From: an uncultured Clostridium sp.
GTDB lineage: Bacteria > Bacillota > Clostridia > Lachnospirales > Lachnospiraceae
Reading direction: 5' to 3'
Assembly: GCA_946553025.1 (NCBI GenBank)
Contig: CAMNRM010000010.1
Coordinates: 1 to 64,000, forward strand
DNA: 64,000 nucleotides
Under the pieces are notes generated by a model. It was not told the origin of the DNA, did not search any database, and saw nothing but the letters and a program-made list of their open reading frames with translations. Shown piece after piece: positions 45,601-54,302 of the stretch (position 1 is the stretch's first letter; every line of letters starts with the position of its first letter). The translations under genes and the position numbers were made by a program.

Positions 45601-48271
45601 CGAAAGCTCCACGGTATTTAAGTCTGTAACCGGATTGAAGGTCGGCTTAAATGAAATTACCATTCCAAGGATCACGAATCTTTCCAGCGCAGAAGCCGGG
45701 GGACAGCTCTATGTACAGTACGGCGGAAATTCCGGGGCAGAAAAATATGCCGTTCGCGTAACCTTTCCGAAGGAGGAAGAGGGAAGGTCGAGGGCAGCAC
45801 TGATTCCGATGATTAATCTGTACAATGATCTGGACGGAACCACACAGCAGGAGAGAATTGCGGCTTACCTTGAAGAATTAGACAATATCGACCCGCAGGC
45901 CCTGCATAATGAATGCCACGGTTCGATTGAACATGAATACAATCCGCAGACCTGTGTGTTCGGCGCTACGGATATTGCAGGAAAACGTGTGATGTTCTCC
46001 CTGCCTTCGGCACAGATTAAAAAAGGTCTGGAGGATGGTAATGTAGCACAGGGGCAGAAGTTAATCAATACGGTGGAAGCCATGGATCAGCTTCTTACGC
46101 TCTGCTACCAGCATAAAGGCGTGAGCGATGATGACACAACGGTGAACGGCAAGAAGGCCAATGCAGGAAACGAGATGCCGGTGAGCCGGATCAACATTCG
46201 TTACCAGAGAATGTTTGAAGGTGCCTTTATGTATGCCGGCGGCGCACATATTGGAATCGGATGGGGATCTTCTGCCGGAATGATGGCGGGAGTACCGGTA
46301 AAAGCAGATGCTGATGGTAAATATCAGTCCGGAAGCCTGTTTGGCTGGGGTATTGCCCATGAAATCGGCCACGAGATTAATGAGGGTGCCTATGCGGTAG
46401 CCGAGGTGACGAATAACTATTATGCACAGTTAGCGAAATCCAGGGACAGTGATGCAACGACACGCTGGGTTGACTATTCCAGGGTTTACGATAAAGTAAC
46501 CTCCGGAGCGAAAGGCCCGGCATCGAGCGGAAAGGTTCAGCTTGCTATGTACTGGCAGCTGCATCTGGCTTATGATAAGGATTATAACTTTAAGATTTAT
46601 GACAGCTATCAGGAGCAGTTTGACAGCCTGTTCTTTGCACGTATGGATTCTTACGCAAGAGGCTCGGTAAAAGCGCCTGCACCCAAGGGCGTTGCCTTAA
46701 AGGTTGATGGCGACAAGGATAATAACCTGATGCGTCTGGCCTGTGCTGCGGCGCAAAAGGATGTTTTGGAATTCTTCGTGCGCTGGGGAATGGAACCGGA
46801 TACCTTTACAAAAACCTATGCTGCGCAGTTCCCCAAGGAAACCAGGGCAATCTGGCTGGCAAGCGACGACAAGCGTGTGCGGGCGATGGAAGCCGGAAAA
46901 GATCCGGGAAGCGAAAGCTACAGTGCTATGGCTGACGGAAGTGTTTCCTATGAGGAGAAAAAAGATAACAATATCGTACATATTGACCTGGAAACCAGCG
47001 ATACTTCGGATAAGTTCATCGGCTATGAAATTTTCCGCATCGAACAGAGGGGAGAAGAAACCATTCGCACGGCCGTAAAATTTGTTCCCGCCGGGGAGTC
47101 AAGTACGGAGGATATTATTGCCACCATAAATAACCGTGCATTTACCTATGAAGTTGTCGGTTATAATCTCTGGCTGCAGCCGACCAAGGCAAAGGAGATT
47201 GGTCAGGCGAGGGTATCTCATGACGGAGGTCTGGATCGAACCAACTGGTCAGCGACAACAAATATGTATTCCGATGAAGCGCCAAAGCCGGGAGATGGTG
47301 ATGATGATGAAAATCGTCAAGATCCTGAAGAACCGGATGCTGTAGTGGATGATACAGTTTTATCTGTGATTGATAATGACGATAAGACAACATTTACCGG
47401 AAAGACCACGGAAACCTGTAATGCCGACGGAACCAAAACACCTGCGGCTGATCCGGAAGTGGTGATTTATCTCAACGGGGAAGAAACCTTAACGGCTCTG
47501 GAATATCGTCTGGACGGCGGGCAAACCGGGGCGATTGGCAGGTTTACGATTGAAGTCAGTGCCGACGGCACGACCTGGACAAAGGTTCCGACCGAGAGTG
47601 ACGTCTTTAATCTCTCCGGCACAACCGCTGACGGAGCGAAGTATCAAAAGGTCGTATTCTGCAAGAAGAATGCAGCCAGCGGAAAGTATGAACTTTGCAC
47701 TTATGATGCATCGATGGTGAAATTAACGGCCGCAGGTCAGGCAGGAAAGACGATTTCGATTTCGGAAATCAAGCTTTACGGGCAGACCGGGGATCGGATT
47801 GACTGGGTAAGCGACGGTGTCGGCTATCTGAAGGAGGACTATGTGAATCCCAAGAACCCAGCCGAAACCTTAATCACCAAAGGCTCTCTGATCTTCACCG
47901 GAGAATATGCCGGCAATCCTGCATACAATGTTGTCTTGCTCTGGGATGAGAATAAAAAGGTGGTCGGCGGAAAGAACGGCGAAGACCTGAAAGCCGGACA
48001 GCTGATATTCGCTCCCGATCCGGAAGAGGGTGATTTGACCAACATTGAGCATGGAAAGTGGGTATATTATATTGATGCAGCGGATTTAACCGGAGTAACT
48101 CTCCCTGCAAAAGTTCGGGCAGAACTTTACCGTGTGGATAATGCCCTGACTAACGAGGGACAGCGCCTGGTAAGTTCGACGGTATTTATCGATGTGCCAA
48201 AAACGATTCCTGAAATCTCTCTGGAAGGGGCGAATTTATCGGAAGCTTCCATAAAAAAGGCAACAGAATAA
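42659..48271 (+). CDS. Secreted M60-type metallopeptidase, multidomain
   Basis: 1870 residues. Signal peptide 1-25; dockerin-like calcium loop YDMNGDGEVDLRDLEYFVRF near 222-241; Ser/Thr-rich linker about 370-430; two fibronectin-III-like modules about 500-690; F5/8C-like carbohydrate-binding module about 710-860. The M60 catalytic domain has HEIGHE at 1234-1239 with a downstream Glu near 1249. A second F5/8C-like module is at about 1560-1720. M60 enzymes cut O-glycosylated mucin-type proteins, so host mucin is the likely substrate. There is no LPXTG anchor. The next gene, 14 bases on, encodes a choline-binding-repeat protein. Confidence 0.9.
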   Translation: MKQKIAAFLVICMLLEMPGVTLTAQGSTNKRLAEAAQIVTVAADKEEIEKQLDTAGGLRLTVRNLLGAPNCKFHIWLEPKGKTAQQMEEDEWPDEELETKWGRDPETESAIIDAVFENREIPAGKYVLHLEGVGPAGFYLPYQQDITIEAGQTLKLLLANDYPEHYDYESEKDNSRRKMGILVPGNFRAEENEDKEELSEEDLNGLLSFIDGRETQEESKVYYDMNGDGEVDLRDLEYFVRFYHNKDRRLAKAITAPLILPGMVQPFDPSNGNEISDKQIQELFSRTEEKQDGMLSFSGVLKDHDIAEGNPVELAAGFTRPATIEGFVIYPQTGSLNAMKDGEVVFEGEDGTTYTVTIKDGKQVGDPAKDSSRKAAQTTTTSKNSSVTKATSSTAESPKATSSSVRRTAANRTLQKSSAVRAKAYATEQSEIQAKEADEDKGIQAKPVVIDLGSQIPVKRIIIRITKTMVQSHLAEIARVEFLNDMEDHIPEPDLSIPDRLNGIPGDAMFTVNWRNQPNVTGYVVAVTGKTMKSDDELEEKFPEQTANTITVSGLGGGELVNNDIYKVKVRSVNGDWKSPWSEVIEVRPEATKRPEPPEQISITGGSQKLTVSWKKMKSTDSYNLYYREKTGTDTEFTAIEGITGTSKEITGLKDSTTYELYMTGQNQIGVSDPSERYEGKTIIVVPPVTPNFKLLNVPKKGGGPSDKIVSVNNHGNSVACDEFATVDGIFETSWIRNDWDAGCVYFDNNKSPIITFDQAYKMDTVVIIPDYEQKFNYSGCKLVYWDEEDKQGIAEGRLTRLLDKDGIPYYEFIAKEPFTAKKVRVAVTTGYNRRISFAELKFYEYYSLEDEIFDMYTDTLHIMLKDDVTEDKINGFYERLEYVDPVSGEKTPRYAFLKQELDNAMDLLHNKGSIGRILYLDDKLTKRSDGHINFGGGLNTWQPLGVTGLAGDKVILYVGGDGKIEGDSTSLSVIATQYYGESSTVFKSVTGLKVGLNEITIPRITNLSSAEAGGQLYVQYGGNSGAEKYAVRVTFPKEEEGRSRAALIPMINLYNDLDGTTQQERIAAYLEELDNIDPQALHNECHGSIEHEYNPQTCVFGATDIAGKRVMFSLPSAQIKKGLEDGNVAQGQKLINTVEAMDQLLTLCYQHKGVSDDDTTVNGKKANAGNEMPVSRINIRYQRMFEGAFMYAGGAHIGIGWGSSAGMMAGVPVKADADGKYQSGSLFGWGIAHEIGHEINEGAYAVAEVTNNYYAQLAKSRDSDATTRWVDYSRVYDKVTSGAKGPASSGKVQLAMYWQLHLAYDKDYNFKIYDSYQEQFDSLFFARMDSYARGSVKAPAPKGVALKVDGDKDNNLMRLACAAAQKDVLEFFVRWGMEPDTFTKTYAAQFPKETRAIWLASDDKRVRAMEAGKDPGSESYSAMADGSVSYEEKKDNNIVHIDLETSDTSDKFIGYEIFRIEQRGEETIRTAVKFVPAGESSTEDIIATINNRAFTYEVVGYNLWLQPTKAKEIGQARVSHDGGLDRTNWSATTNMYSDEAPKPGDGDDDENRQDPEEPDAVVDDTVLSVIDNDDKTTFTGKTTETCNADGTKTPAADPEVVIYLNGEETLTALEYRLDGGQTGAIGRFTIEVSADGTTWTKVPTESDVFNLSGTTADGAKYQKVVFCKKNAASGKYELCTYDASMVKLTAAGQAGKTISISEIKLYGQTGDRIDWVSDGVGYLKEDYVNPKNPAETLITKGSLIFTGEYAGNPAYNVVLLWDENKKVVGGKNGEDLKAGQLIFAPDPEEGDLTNIEHGKWVYYIDAADLTGVTLPAKVRAELYRVDNALTNEGQRLVSSTVFIDVPKTIPEISLEGANLSEASIKKATE

Positions 48272-48285
48272 GGAGAAACACCATA

Positions 48286-49440
48286 ATGAAAAGAAACATT
48301 ATCGCCCCGAAACGGGGAAAACATAAGATTTTTCGTGCAGCAGCCAGCTTAACGGCTGCTGCGGCAATGCTTTTTTTCCATGTTGCCAGTGCCTGGGCGG
48401 CCGATGATTTTATTACGCTGAGAGATGCCGGCAGGGTTGACGAGAAAAAAGCCGTGGGTATTACGCTTCAATTAACCGATGGTGAGCATTTTGAGGAGAG
48501 TGCAACCTTTCAGGTGACCTTTTCTCTGAAAAACAAAGACGGAAGCGCCGTTTTAAAAGAGGACTGCAGTTTTGTCTTTGATTCCGGGTTGAGCAGTACG
48601 GACGATGACGCCGTAGTTCAGGATTTTGCCTATCTGGAAGACGGAAAAGTCCGGATGATTGTTTCCGGAAGGAAAAATGCAGACGGAAGCGGGGGAATAT
48701 TAAATAAGAAGCTTCCGCTTCCCTTAGGAAAGCTTGCAGTGATGGTAAGAAATCAGGATGTAGAGATTACCCCCGTTGTCGAGGAATGCAAGGCTGTTGA
48801 CGAACGCGGGATACTTGTTGCGATTTCGGATTTTGGCAGCAGGGATGCCTATGTGCTTAAATCCGCAAACCAGACTTCCGGCGGCAGCAGCGGTGGAAGC
48901 GGCGGCGGTGGCGGCAGCCGAAGAGTCGGCGGCGGATCGGGCGCGAGCAGCCGCGGCCCTGTGGAAACCAAGGGCGTATGGCAGCAGGGCGCAAACGGCA
49001 CCTGGCTCTTCCTTGCCGACAGCGGCTTCTATGCCGTAGATACCTGGATTTATGTTCAGGGAAAATGGTATCGGATGGGTGCAGACGGCGTTATGCTGAC
49101 CGGATGGTATGAAGAAAACGGCGTGTGCTATTTCCTCAATGCCAACGGTGCCATGGAAACCGGCTGGCAGCTTCTCGACTCGTTCTGGTACCTGTTCGGC
49201 GACGACGGAGCCATGAAAACCGGTTGGCAGAAGGTGAATGAAAAGTGGTATTACCTTAATCCTGTCCGCCCGGTGCCGCAGCTTGTCCTTGATAAAGCTA
49301 CCGGTGTAGTGCTTACCGACCCAGTAACCTTTGCACCAATCACAACAACCGCAGGGCAGAGGGCTTACGGCGAGATGTACCGCAGCACGGTAACGCCCGA
49401 CGGCTATCTGGTCGATGATACCGGGGCATGGGTGAATTAA
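48286..49440 (+). CDS. Surface protein with choline-binding-type repeats
   Basis: 384 residues. Signal peptide about 1-38 (ends ASAWA). A beta-rich domain spans about 40-195, a Gly/Ser linker about 203-230, and at least three cell-wall-binding repeats at about 232-330 (GWYEENGVCYFLNANGAM; GWQLLDSFWYLFGDDGAM; GWQKVNEKWYYLNP). It should attach to choline or teichoic acid in the wall. It shares a promoter with the M60 gene and may present that protease at the surface. Confidence 0.85.
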   Translation: MKRNIIAPKRGKHKIFRAAASLTAAAAMLFFHVASAWAADDFITLRDAGRVDEKKAVGITLQLTDGEHFEESATFQVTFSLKNKDGSAVLKEDCSFVFDSGLSSTDDDAVVQDFAYLEDGKVRMIVSGRKNADGSGGILNKKLPLPLGKLAVMVRNQDVEITPVVEECKAVDERGILVAISDFGSRDAYVLKSANQTSGGSSGGSGGGGGSRRVGGGSGASSRGPVETKGVWQQGANGTWLFLADSGFYAVDTWIYVQGKWYRMGADGVMLTGWYEENGVCYFLNANGAMETGWQLLDSFWYLFGDDGAMKTGWQKVNEKWYYLNPVRPVPQLVLDKATGVVLTDPVTFAPITTTAGQRAYGEMYRSTVTPDGYLVDDTGAWVN

Positions 49441-49507
49441 CTGGTGATGTCTGACCGGTAAGGTAGATAATAGAGAAACCGATAAACCAGCAGGCTTATA
49501 GGATTCA

Positions 49508-49555
49508 ATGCCGCATTATGCAGATGTGATTACTGTACAATGCGGCATCTTTTTT
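49508..49555 (+). terminator. Terminator of the M60/choline-binding operon
   Basis: Perfect 10-base stem ATGCCGCATT (49508-49517) and AATGCGGCAT (49539-49548) followed by six T. Confidence 0.85.
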
Positions 49556-49557
49556 AT

Positions 49558-50361
49558 TTATCGATAACTTGATGGAAAATGGGGAAAAAGCTCTTTTTTG
49601 CTAAATAGATTATCATTAGAAGTAACCGAAATCCCACAAATTTCAAAGGACAATGCTACATGGATATATTTTTTAAAAATTTGATCGATATTTTTTATTT
49701 TTTCTAAAAATTGTATCAATTCGATGCCTGTATAGGTTCTATCAAGGATAAATCTTATTATTTCTTTATTTTCTGTGCGGTAGTGCTTTAATGTATTTTG
49801 AAATTCTTTTAGGAGTTTATCTATTTCTAAATAATTCCTTACTTTTTTTGCATCACTAAGTTTCTCTAAATGAGCAAAAATAGCTATGATTACCGAATGA
49901 AATAACCATGTATTGTTACAATGTACAATTTCTTCTATACAAAAGTCTTTATCTGGTTTTTTTAGATATTGATATAACATAATTGTTTCTGAAGCATATA
50001 TGGTTGGAATATATCGTAATTTACTGTTTGGAGATATTTCTTTTATTTTTCTCTCTGTTTCACTTAAATTAATTTTAGCTGTTTTTAATGGTAAGATACC
50101 AGTTCCGTCATTATTATCTTTATCCAAATCCATTACGGTTATTACATACTCTGGTTTGAATTTTTCGATGATATAAAGTTCTTTCCTTTTTATACATAAA
50201 CATCCTGCATTAGATAACCCAAAAATTATAGAAGTAGTATCATTTATTGAAATCAATTTTTTAGCATCTTTTATATCAAAATACTTTTTACATGCAGAGA
50301 AACAATATAAATCTGCTATACCATAGGTATCTTCAAATCGGATCAAGTATTTCAATGGCAT
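49558..50361 (-). CDS. Unknown protein with TOPRIM-like acidic motif (operon gene 3)
   Basis: 267 residues, AT-rich, no firm family. An early acidic motif FEDTYGIADL (residues 8-17) and a beta-strand followed by DxD (YVITVMDLDKDN, about 72-83) are arranged as in TOPRIM or RloB-like nucleases; YASETIMLYQYL near 119 could be the next conserved segment. The C-terminal 130 residues are helical. GGAGG touches the ATG at 50361, so a TTG at 50355 may be the true start. It overlaps the ATPase gene by 29 bases. In other defence systems an ATPase is followed by such a nuclease. Confidence 0.5.
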   Translation of the reverse strand: MPLKYLIRFEDTYGIADLYCFSACKKYFDIKDAKKLISINDTTSIIFGLSNAGCLCIKRKELYIIEKFKPEYVITVMDLDKDNNDGTGILPLKTAKINLSETERKIKEISPNSKLRYIPTIYASETIMLYQYLKKPDKDFCIEEIVHCNNTWLFHSVIIAIFAHLEKLSDAKKVRNYLEIDKLLKEFQNTLKHYRTENKEIIRFILDRTYTGIELIQFLEKIKNIDQIFKKYIHVALSFEICGISVTSNDNLFSKKELFPHFPSSYR

Positions 50362-50830
50362 CCTCCATATTCACCTTATTTAAGGTGTATTTATTTATAA
50401 CTTTATAAAAAACAGCATTAGACAATGTAGTTACTGCTGGATAGTGAGAGGTTATCCAACATTGTTCAAAAGTATTTCCTAATTTCCCAATAACATCGTA
50501 AACCTCTCCTCGAAAGTCTTCTTTGACTTTCTTCTCGGGTTCATCATAGATAAAATATTTTGAAGCAGAACAAATATCGGATAAAAATTGTATATATTCA
50601 ATTCCGACATCTACATTATCCGTTATTGCTAACACAGATCCGTTAATTGCAAAATGATAAGGCAGGAACATGGATAATCTGTCTACTTTTTTTTCATCGA
50701 TAACACGTTTTCTGAATATCCTTGTATCTTCCATATTTGTTATTGTATCTGCCCTGCCTAATTCATTTAACTTTAATTCAAGCTGTACGGTTTTTCCAAC
50801 AGAATTTTCTCCTATAATTACATTTATCAT
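50333..50830 (-). CDS. Minimal ABC-type ATPase (operon gene 2)
   Basis: 165 residues. Walker A GENSVGKT at 7-14, Walker B-like KYFIYDEPEKK near 91-101, H-loop candidate WITSHYPAV near 120-128. The ABC signature (LSGGE-like) that should sit before Walker B is not seen, and the helical lobe is very short. AGGAGGAAG lies six bases before the ATG, inside the end of gene 1; the two overlap by four bases (ATGA). Such small ATPases act as switches in defence systems of the OLD/Septu/PARIS kind, but I cannot assign it to one. Confidence 0.65.
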   Translation of the reverse strand: MINVIIGENSVGKTVQLELKLNELGRADTITNMEDTRIFRKRVIDEKKVDRLSMFLPYHFAINGSVLAITDNVDVGIEYIQFLSDICSASKYFIYDEPEKKVKEDFRGEVYDVIGKLGNTFEQCWITSHYPAVTTLSNAVFYKVINKYTLNKVNMEDAIEILDPI

Positions 50831-51285
50831 AATCTTCCTCCTAATAAAACATTTCGGTAATAGCCAGCTTCGTATTCATCTTCAAAAGCTAATATAATGT
50901 AATTACTGTCCTTAAATAAATGATAAAATATCTTCATCGTATGCCTTGTCAGCTGTGAAATATCTTTCGATAGAATTACCGATGTTTGCGTTTTATCCGC
51001 TAATGCACAAATAAAAAATACAGATTCAGAAGTTGACATTTTCAAAAAAGGCAATTTGACTTCTTTGTCGTTTTCTTTGATACTATAAAAAAACGCATTT
51101 TTATCAATCTTGGTAATTCCTTGTCCGTTAATTGCGTTTAATATATTTACTATATCATCACAGTCGGATTCATCTAATGCGGATACTAAAGCAAACACTT
51201 TTTCATTCTGCATATTGATACACGTAAAATTAAAACTATTGTTTATATCATCATCCGTTAATTCATCAAAAGATACAATCCTCAT
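50827..51285 (-). CDS. Unknown protein, possible ABC signature lobe (operon gene 1)
   Basis: 152 residues, acidic. From about residue 80, LPFLKMSTSESVFFICALAD, then KTQTSVILSKDISQLTRHTM and NYIILAFEDE, follow the order of the C-terminal part of ABC ATPases: signature-like MSTSES, a degenerate strand where Walker B would be, a D-loop-like turn, then a strand before the H-loop. If so, it supplies what gene 2 lacks. This is inference from pattern only. GGAGGTATAAAC precedes the ATG. Confidence 0.5.
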   Translation of the reverse strand: MRIVSFDELTDDDINNSFNFTCINMQNEKVFALVSALDESDCDDIVNILNAINGQGITKIDKNAFFYSIKENDKEVKLPFLKMSTSESVFFICALADKTQTSVILSKDISQLTRHTMKIFYHLFKDSNYIILAFEDEYEAGYYRNVLLGGRL

Positions 51286-51339
51286 GTTTATACCTCCGGT
51301 TTAGCTTTTATGTCTTTACAAGAACAATGGTTAAGTCTT

Positions 51340-51368
51340 ATTATATCGTATTTTTTACACTACTGCAA
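51340..51368 (-). promoter_or_regulatory. Promoter of the three-gene ATPase operon
   Basis: Minus strand TTGCAG (51363-51368), 17-base spacer, TATAAT (51340-51345), about 55 bases before gene 1. Confidence 0.75.
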
Positions 51369-51407
51369 ATCATATTTAACGCTTTCTGAAGATTCTTGGC
51401 TGCTGTT

Positions 51408-51478
51408 TATATGAAACGGACAAAAATCCATGAAAATCGCCTTCGTTGATGGGATTTCTGTTCCATGTCAAAATAACA
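51408..51478. mobile_element. MITE-like repeat, internal hairpin part
   Basis: ACAAAAATCCATGAAAATCG ... TTGATGGGATTTCTGTTCC matches the inner hairpin of the 5277-5408 element; the outer ends are degraded. Confidence 0.6.
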
Positions 51479-51479
51479 G

Positions 51480-51508
51480 TTGCAATTCTCCCAACAATGC
51501 ATTATAAT
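51480..51508 (+). promoter_or_regulatory. Promoter of the MBOAT gene
   Basis: TTGCAA (51480-51485), 17 bases, TATAAT (51503-51508), about 95 bases before the ATG. Confidence 0.75.
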
Positions 51509-51601
51509 CGAGTAATCCTTGGATGTATAATATCGTAGAAAAATAAAGCAAAAAACATCCAATATTCATGTTTAACAGAAAAGCAAAGGAAGTGACCGCA
51601 C

Positions 51602-53026
51602 ATGGTATTTAGTTCGATCCTTTTTTTATGGGTATTATTCCCGGTAATCTTAGTTACCTATTATATTCCTCTGCCCTTCAGCAATGCCAGGAATCGCCTG
51701 AAGCTTCAGAATTTTTTGCTGGTGGTTTTCAGCTTGTTTTTTTATGCCTGGGGGGAGCCAAAGTATATTTTTTTGATGCTGCTTTCCGTGCTGATTAATT
51801 TCAGCTTCGGGCTGCTGATTGAACAGAAAAAGCAAAAGTCCCTGCTGCTGGCGGCCTGCGTGGCGGCAAATCTGCTGCTTTTAGGTTATTTTAAATACTT
51901 TAATTTTTTCGTGGAAATCTGGAATGCACTGGCGGGGGAGGCGGCAAAGCTTTCGGTTAAAACCGTAGCCCTTCCTATCGGCATTTCCTTTTACACCTTT
52001 CAGGCCCTTTCCTACGTGGTGGACGTGTACCGGGGAGAGAACCGGGCGCAGAAAAGCTTTCTGTACATGATGCTGTATATTTCGTTTTTCCCGCAGCTTA
52101 TTGCCGGGCCGATTGTAAAGTATCATGATATTGAACAGCAGATAGAAAACCGAAAAGTAACCCTGGCTGATTTTTCTTACGGGGTGAAACGCTTTATTCT
52201 GGGGCTGGGGAAAAAGGTGATTTTATCGAATACCTTTGCGGAGGTTGTAGACCTTGTCTTTGCCTACCATCCGATGAATGTTTCCCGCCGTCTTCTCTGG
52301 GGAGCGGCGATCCTTTACATGCTGCAGATTTATTTTGACTTTTCCGGTTACTCGGATATGGCTATCGGCCTGGGCAGGATGTTCGGCTTTTCGTTCCAGG
52401 AAAACTTCCTCCTTCCCTACACTGCGACCTCTATCCGGGATTTCTGGCGAAAATGGCATGTTTCGCTTTCAAGCTGGTTTCGCGAATATGTCTACATTCC
52501 CCTTGGCGGAAACCGGAAGGGGACGGTGCGCACCTATATCAATCTGATTACCGTATTTTTCCTCACCGGTATCTGGCACGGTGCAGGGTGGACGTTTATT
52601 CTCTGGGGATTTTACCACGGCTTTTTTAATATTTTAGAGCGCTGTTTTCTGGGCAAATGGATGGGAAAAGGAAGATGGAACATTTTAGAACACATCTACA
52701 CCCTGTTTGTGGTGCTGATTGGCTGGGTGATCTTCCGTGCGCCTACGTTTTCCTATGCGCTTGACTATATCCGCTATATGTTCCTTCCCCATGAATGTAT
52801 GCTGCAGGCCGAGAGGTTCTTTAATTCCAAACTCATCCTGTACATGCTTATGGGAATCTTGGGAAGCGGGATTCTCCAGAGCCTTCTGAAGCAGAGAAAA
52901 ATCCGCTTCGCCGCAGACGGCAGGATTTCTCTGGCGGGAATGGCCGGCTACATGGCTGTGATGTGGTTTTCCCTTATGCTTTTAGTGAACAATACCTATA
53001 ACCCGTTTATTTATTTTCGGTTTTAA
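51602..53026 (+). CDS. MBOAT-family O-acyltransferase (AlgI/DltB-like)
   Basis: 474-residue polytopic membrane acyltransferase. Seen: the N-terminal WVLFPVILVTYYIP, FRDFWRKWH-type motif IRDFWRKWHVSLSSWFREYV near 280-299, and the catalytic-His motif GIWHGAGWTFILWG near 325. AlgI-type enzymes move acetyl groups across the membrane onto polysaccharides. The next gene encodes the extracytoplasmic partner, so the pair probably O-acetylates a surface polymer. Confidence 0.93.
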   Translation: MVFSSILFLWVLFPVILVTYYIPLPFSNARNRLKLQNFLLVVFSLFFYAWGEPKYIFLMLLSVLINFSFGLLIEQKKQKSLLLAACVAANLLLLGYFKYFNFFVEIWNALAGEAAKLSVKTVALPIGISFYTFQALSYVVDVYRGENRAQKSFLYMMLYISFFPQLIAGPIVKYHDIEQQIENRKVTLADFSYGVKRFILGLGKKVILSNTFAEVVDLVFAYHPMNVSRRLLWGAAILYMLQIYFDFSGYSDMAIGLGRMFGFSFQENFLLPYTATSIRDFWRKWHVSLSSWFREYVYIPLGGNRKGTVRTYINLITVFFLTGIWHGAGWTFILWGFYHGFFNILERCFLGKWMGKGRWNILEHIYTLFVVLIGWVIFRAPTFSYALDYIRYMFLPHECMLQAERFFNSKLILYMLMGILGSGILQSLLKQRKIRFAADGRISLAGMAGYMAVMWFSLMLLVNNTYNPFIYFRF

Positions 53027-53112
53027 CCGATCTGGGAAGTCCCCTGCTTTATGGACGTAAAGGCAAAAGCGATGGGCAGGAGGACTTGCTTTTTGGTTAA
53101 AGAGGACAAGTG

Positions 53113-54264
53113 ATGCAAGTGATGAAGCAAAAGCTGTTTATTACCCTGTTTATTTTAAGTCTTATCGGCCCTCCCGTAAGTTTTGTGCTGGTAAAGGATT
53201 TTATTGATACGCAAAATTATGAAAACCGGACGCTGGCTTCCTTTCCCCGCCTGGCCTGGGATAATTTTGAGCAGATTCCGGGGGAATTTGAGGAATTTCT
53301 CAATGACCATGCGCCCTATAAGAACTTTTTTGTCAACCTGAATACCCGTCTGGAAACCAAACTTTTCGGCGCGGCTTCCGTGGCACCGGTTACGATCGGC
53401 ACGGATAACTGGCTGTTCTATACGGTGGATGTACAGGGGGAAGATGCCCTGTCGGATTACCAGCATGTCAATCTGTATACGATCGAACAGCAGGAGGAAA
53501 TTGCCGGAAAAATACAGGCTGTGGCTGAAGGGATGGAAGAGCAGAGTATCCGTTTTTTTGTCTTTGAAGCGCCCAATAAGGAAAGTATTTACGGAAAATA
53601 TATGCCCAAAAGCATCCATGTCTACGGGCAGAAATCCCGCCTGGATGCCATTATCCCTGAACTGCAAAAAAAAGGGCTTCCGGTGTATAACCTGGCGGAT
53701 TCTTTAAGGGAATATGCCGAAGATTATCAGCTCTACTGCAAATACGATACGCACTGGAACATGGTCGGGGCCTTTCTTGCCAGCCAGCAGATTGCCGAGG
53801 CGGTTTTTGGAAATCATGTGCCGCTGGAAGAAGTAACCATCCAGCCCGGAGCCGAGATTTCCGGAGATATGGCTTCCATGCTGAACATGGCAAGTGAATT
53901 TAATGATGATATAAGCTACAGTATCGAAGGCTACCTGCCGGAAGTTCTGGTGGAAAAGGAAGAACCTGCTGAACATGAAGGGATTAGCGTATTTCACTCG
54001 AATGCAGAGAATGAACACACGCTTCTGGTTATCGGCGATTCATTCAGCGAGGCATTGACCTCTTATCTGCCAAAGCTTTACCAAACGGCGGTTTTTTCCA
54101 CCTTTAAATCCTATACCCCAGAATTGTTTTCCTGGTATGATGTGGACGATGTTATCTACCTGAATGTAGAACGAAACCAGCGCTACTTTGAACGGATTCC
54201 CGAAGTGCTGAACGGGACGTTTGCGGGAATAGCAGGGGAGGAAGAAACAGCCGGAGAAGAATAA
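53113..54264 (+). CDS. DHHW/AlgX-like SGNH acetyltransferase partner
   Basis: 383 residues with an N-terminal membrane anchor (about 5-26). NYENRTLASFPRL near 37, the motif YDTHWNMVGAFLAS (DTHW in place of DHHW) near 213, and the Ser motif LVIGDSFSEALTSYL near 300 are those of AlgJ/AlgX/DHHW proteins, which finish acetyl transfer outside the membrane. ATG 53113 has GAGG seven bases upstream. It is paired with the MBOAT gene. Confidence 0.88.
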   Translation: MQVMKQKLFITLFILSLIGPPVSFVLVKDFIDTQNYENRTLASFPRLAWDNFEQIPGEFEEFLNDHAPYKNFFVNLNTRLETKLFGAASVAPVTIGTDNWLFYTVDVQGEDALSDYQHVNLYTIEQQEEIAGKIQAVAEGMEEQSIRFFVFEAPNKESIYGKYMPKSIHVYGQKSRLDAIIPELQKKGLPVYNLADSLREYAEDYQLYCKYDTHWNMVGAFLASQQIAEAVFGNHVPLEEVTIQPGAEISGDMASMLNMASEFNDDISYSIEGYLPEVLVEKEEPAEHEGISVFHSNAENEHTLLVIGDSFSEALTSYLPKLYQTAVFSTFKSYTPELFSWYDVDDVIYLNVERNQRYFERIPEVLNGTFAGIAGEEETAGEE

Positions 54265-54302
54265 ATAACTTGTGGGCGCATGGAAGTTTAGAAAAATGAA
54301 AT

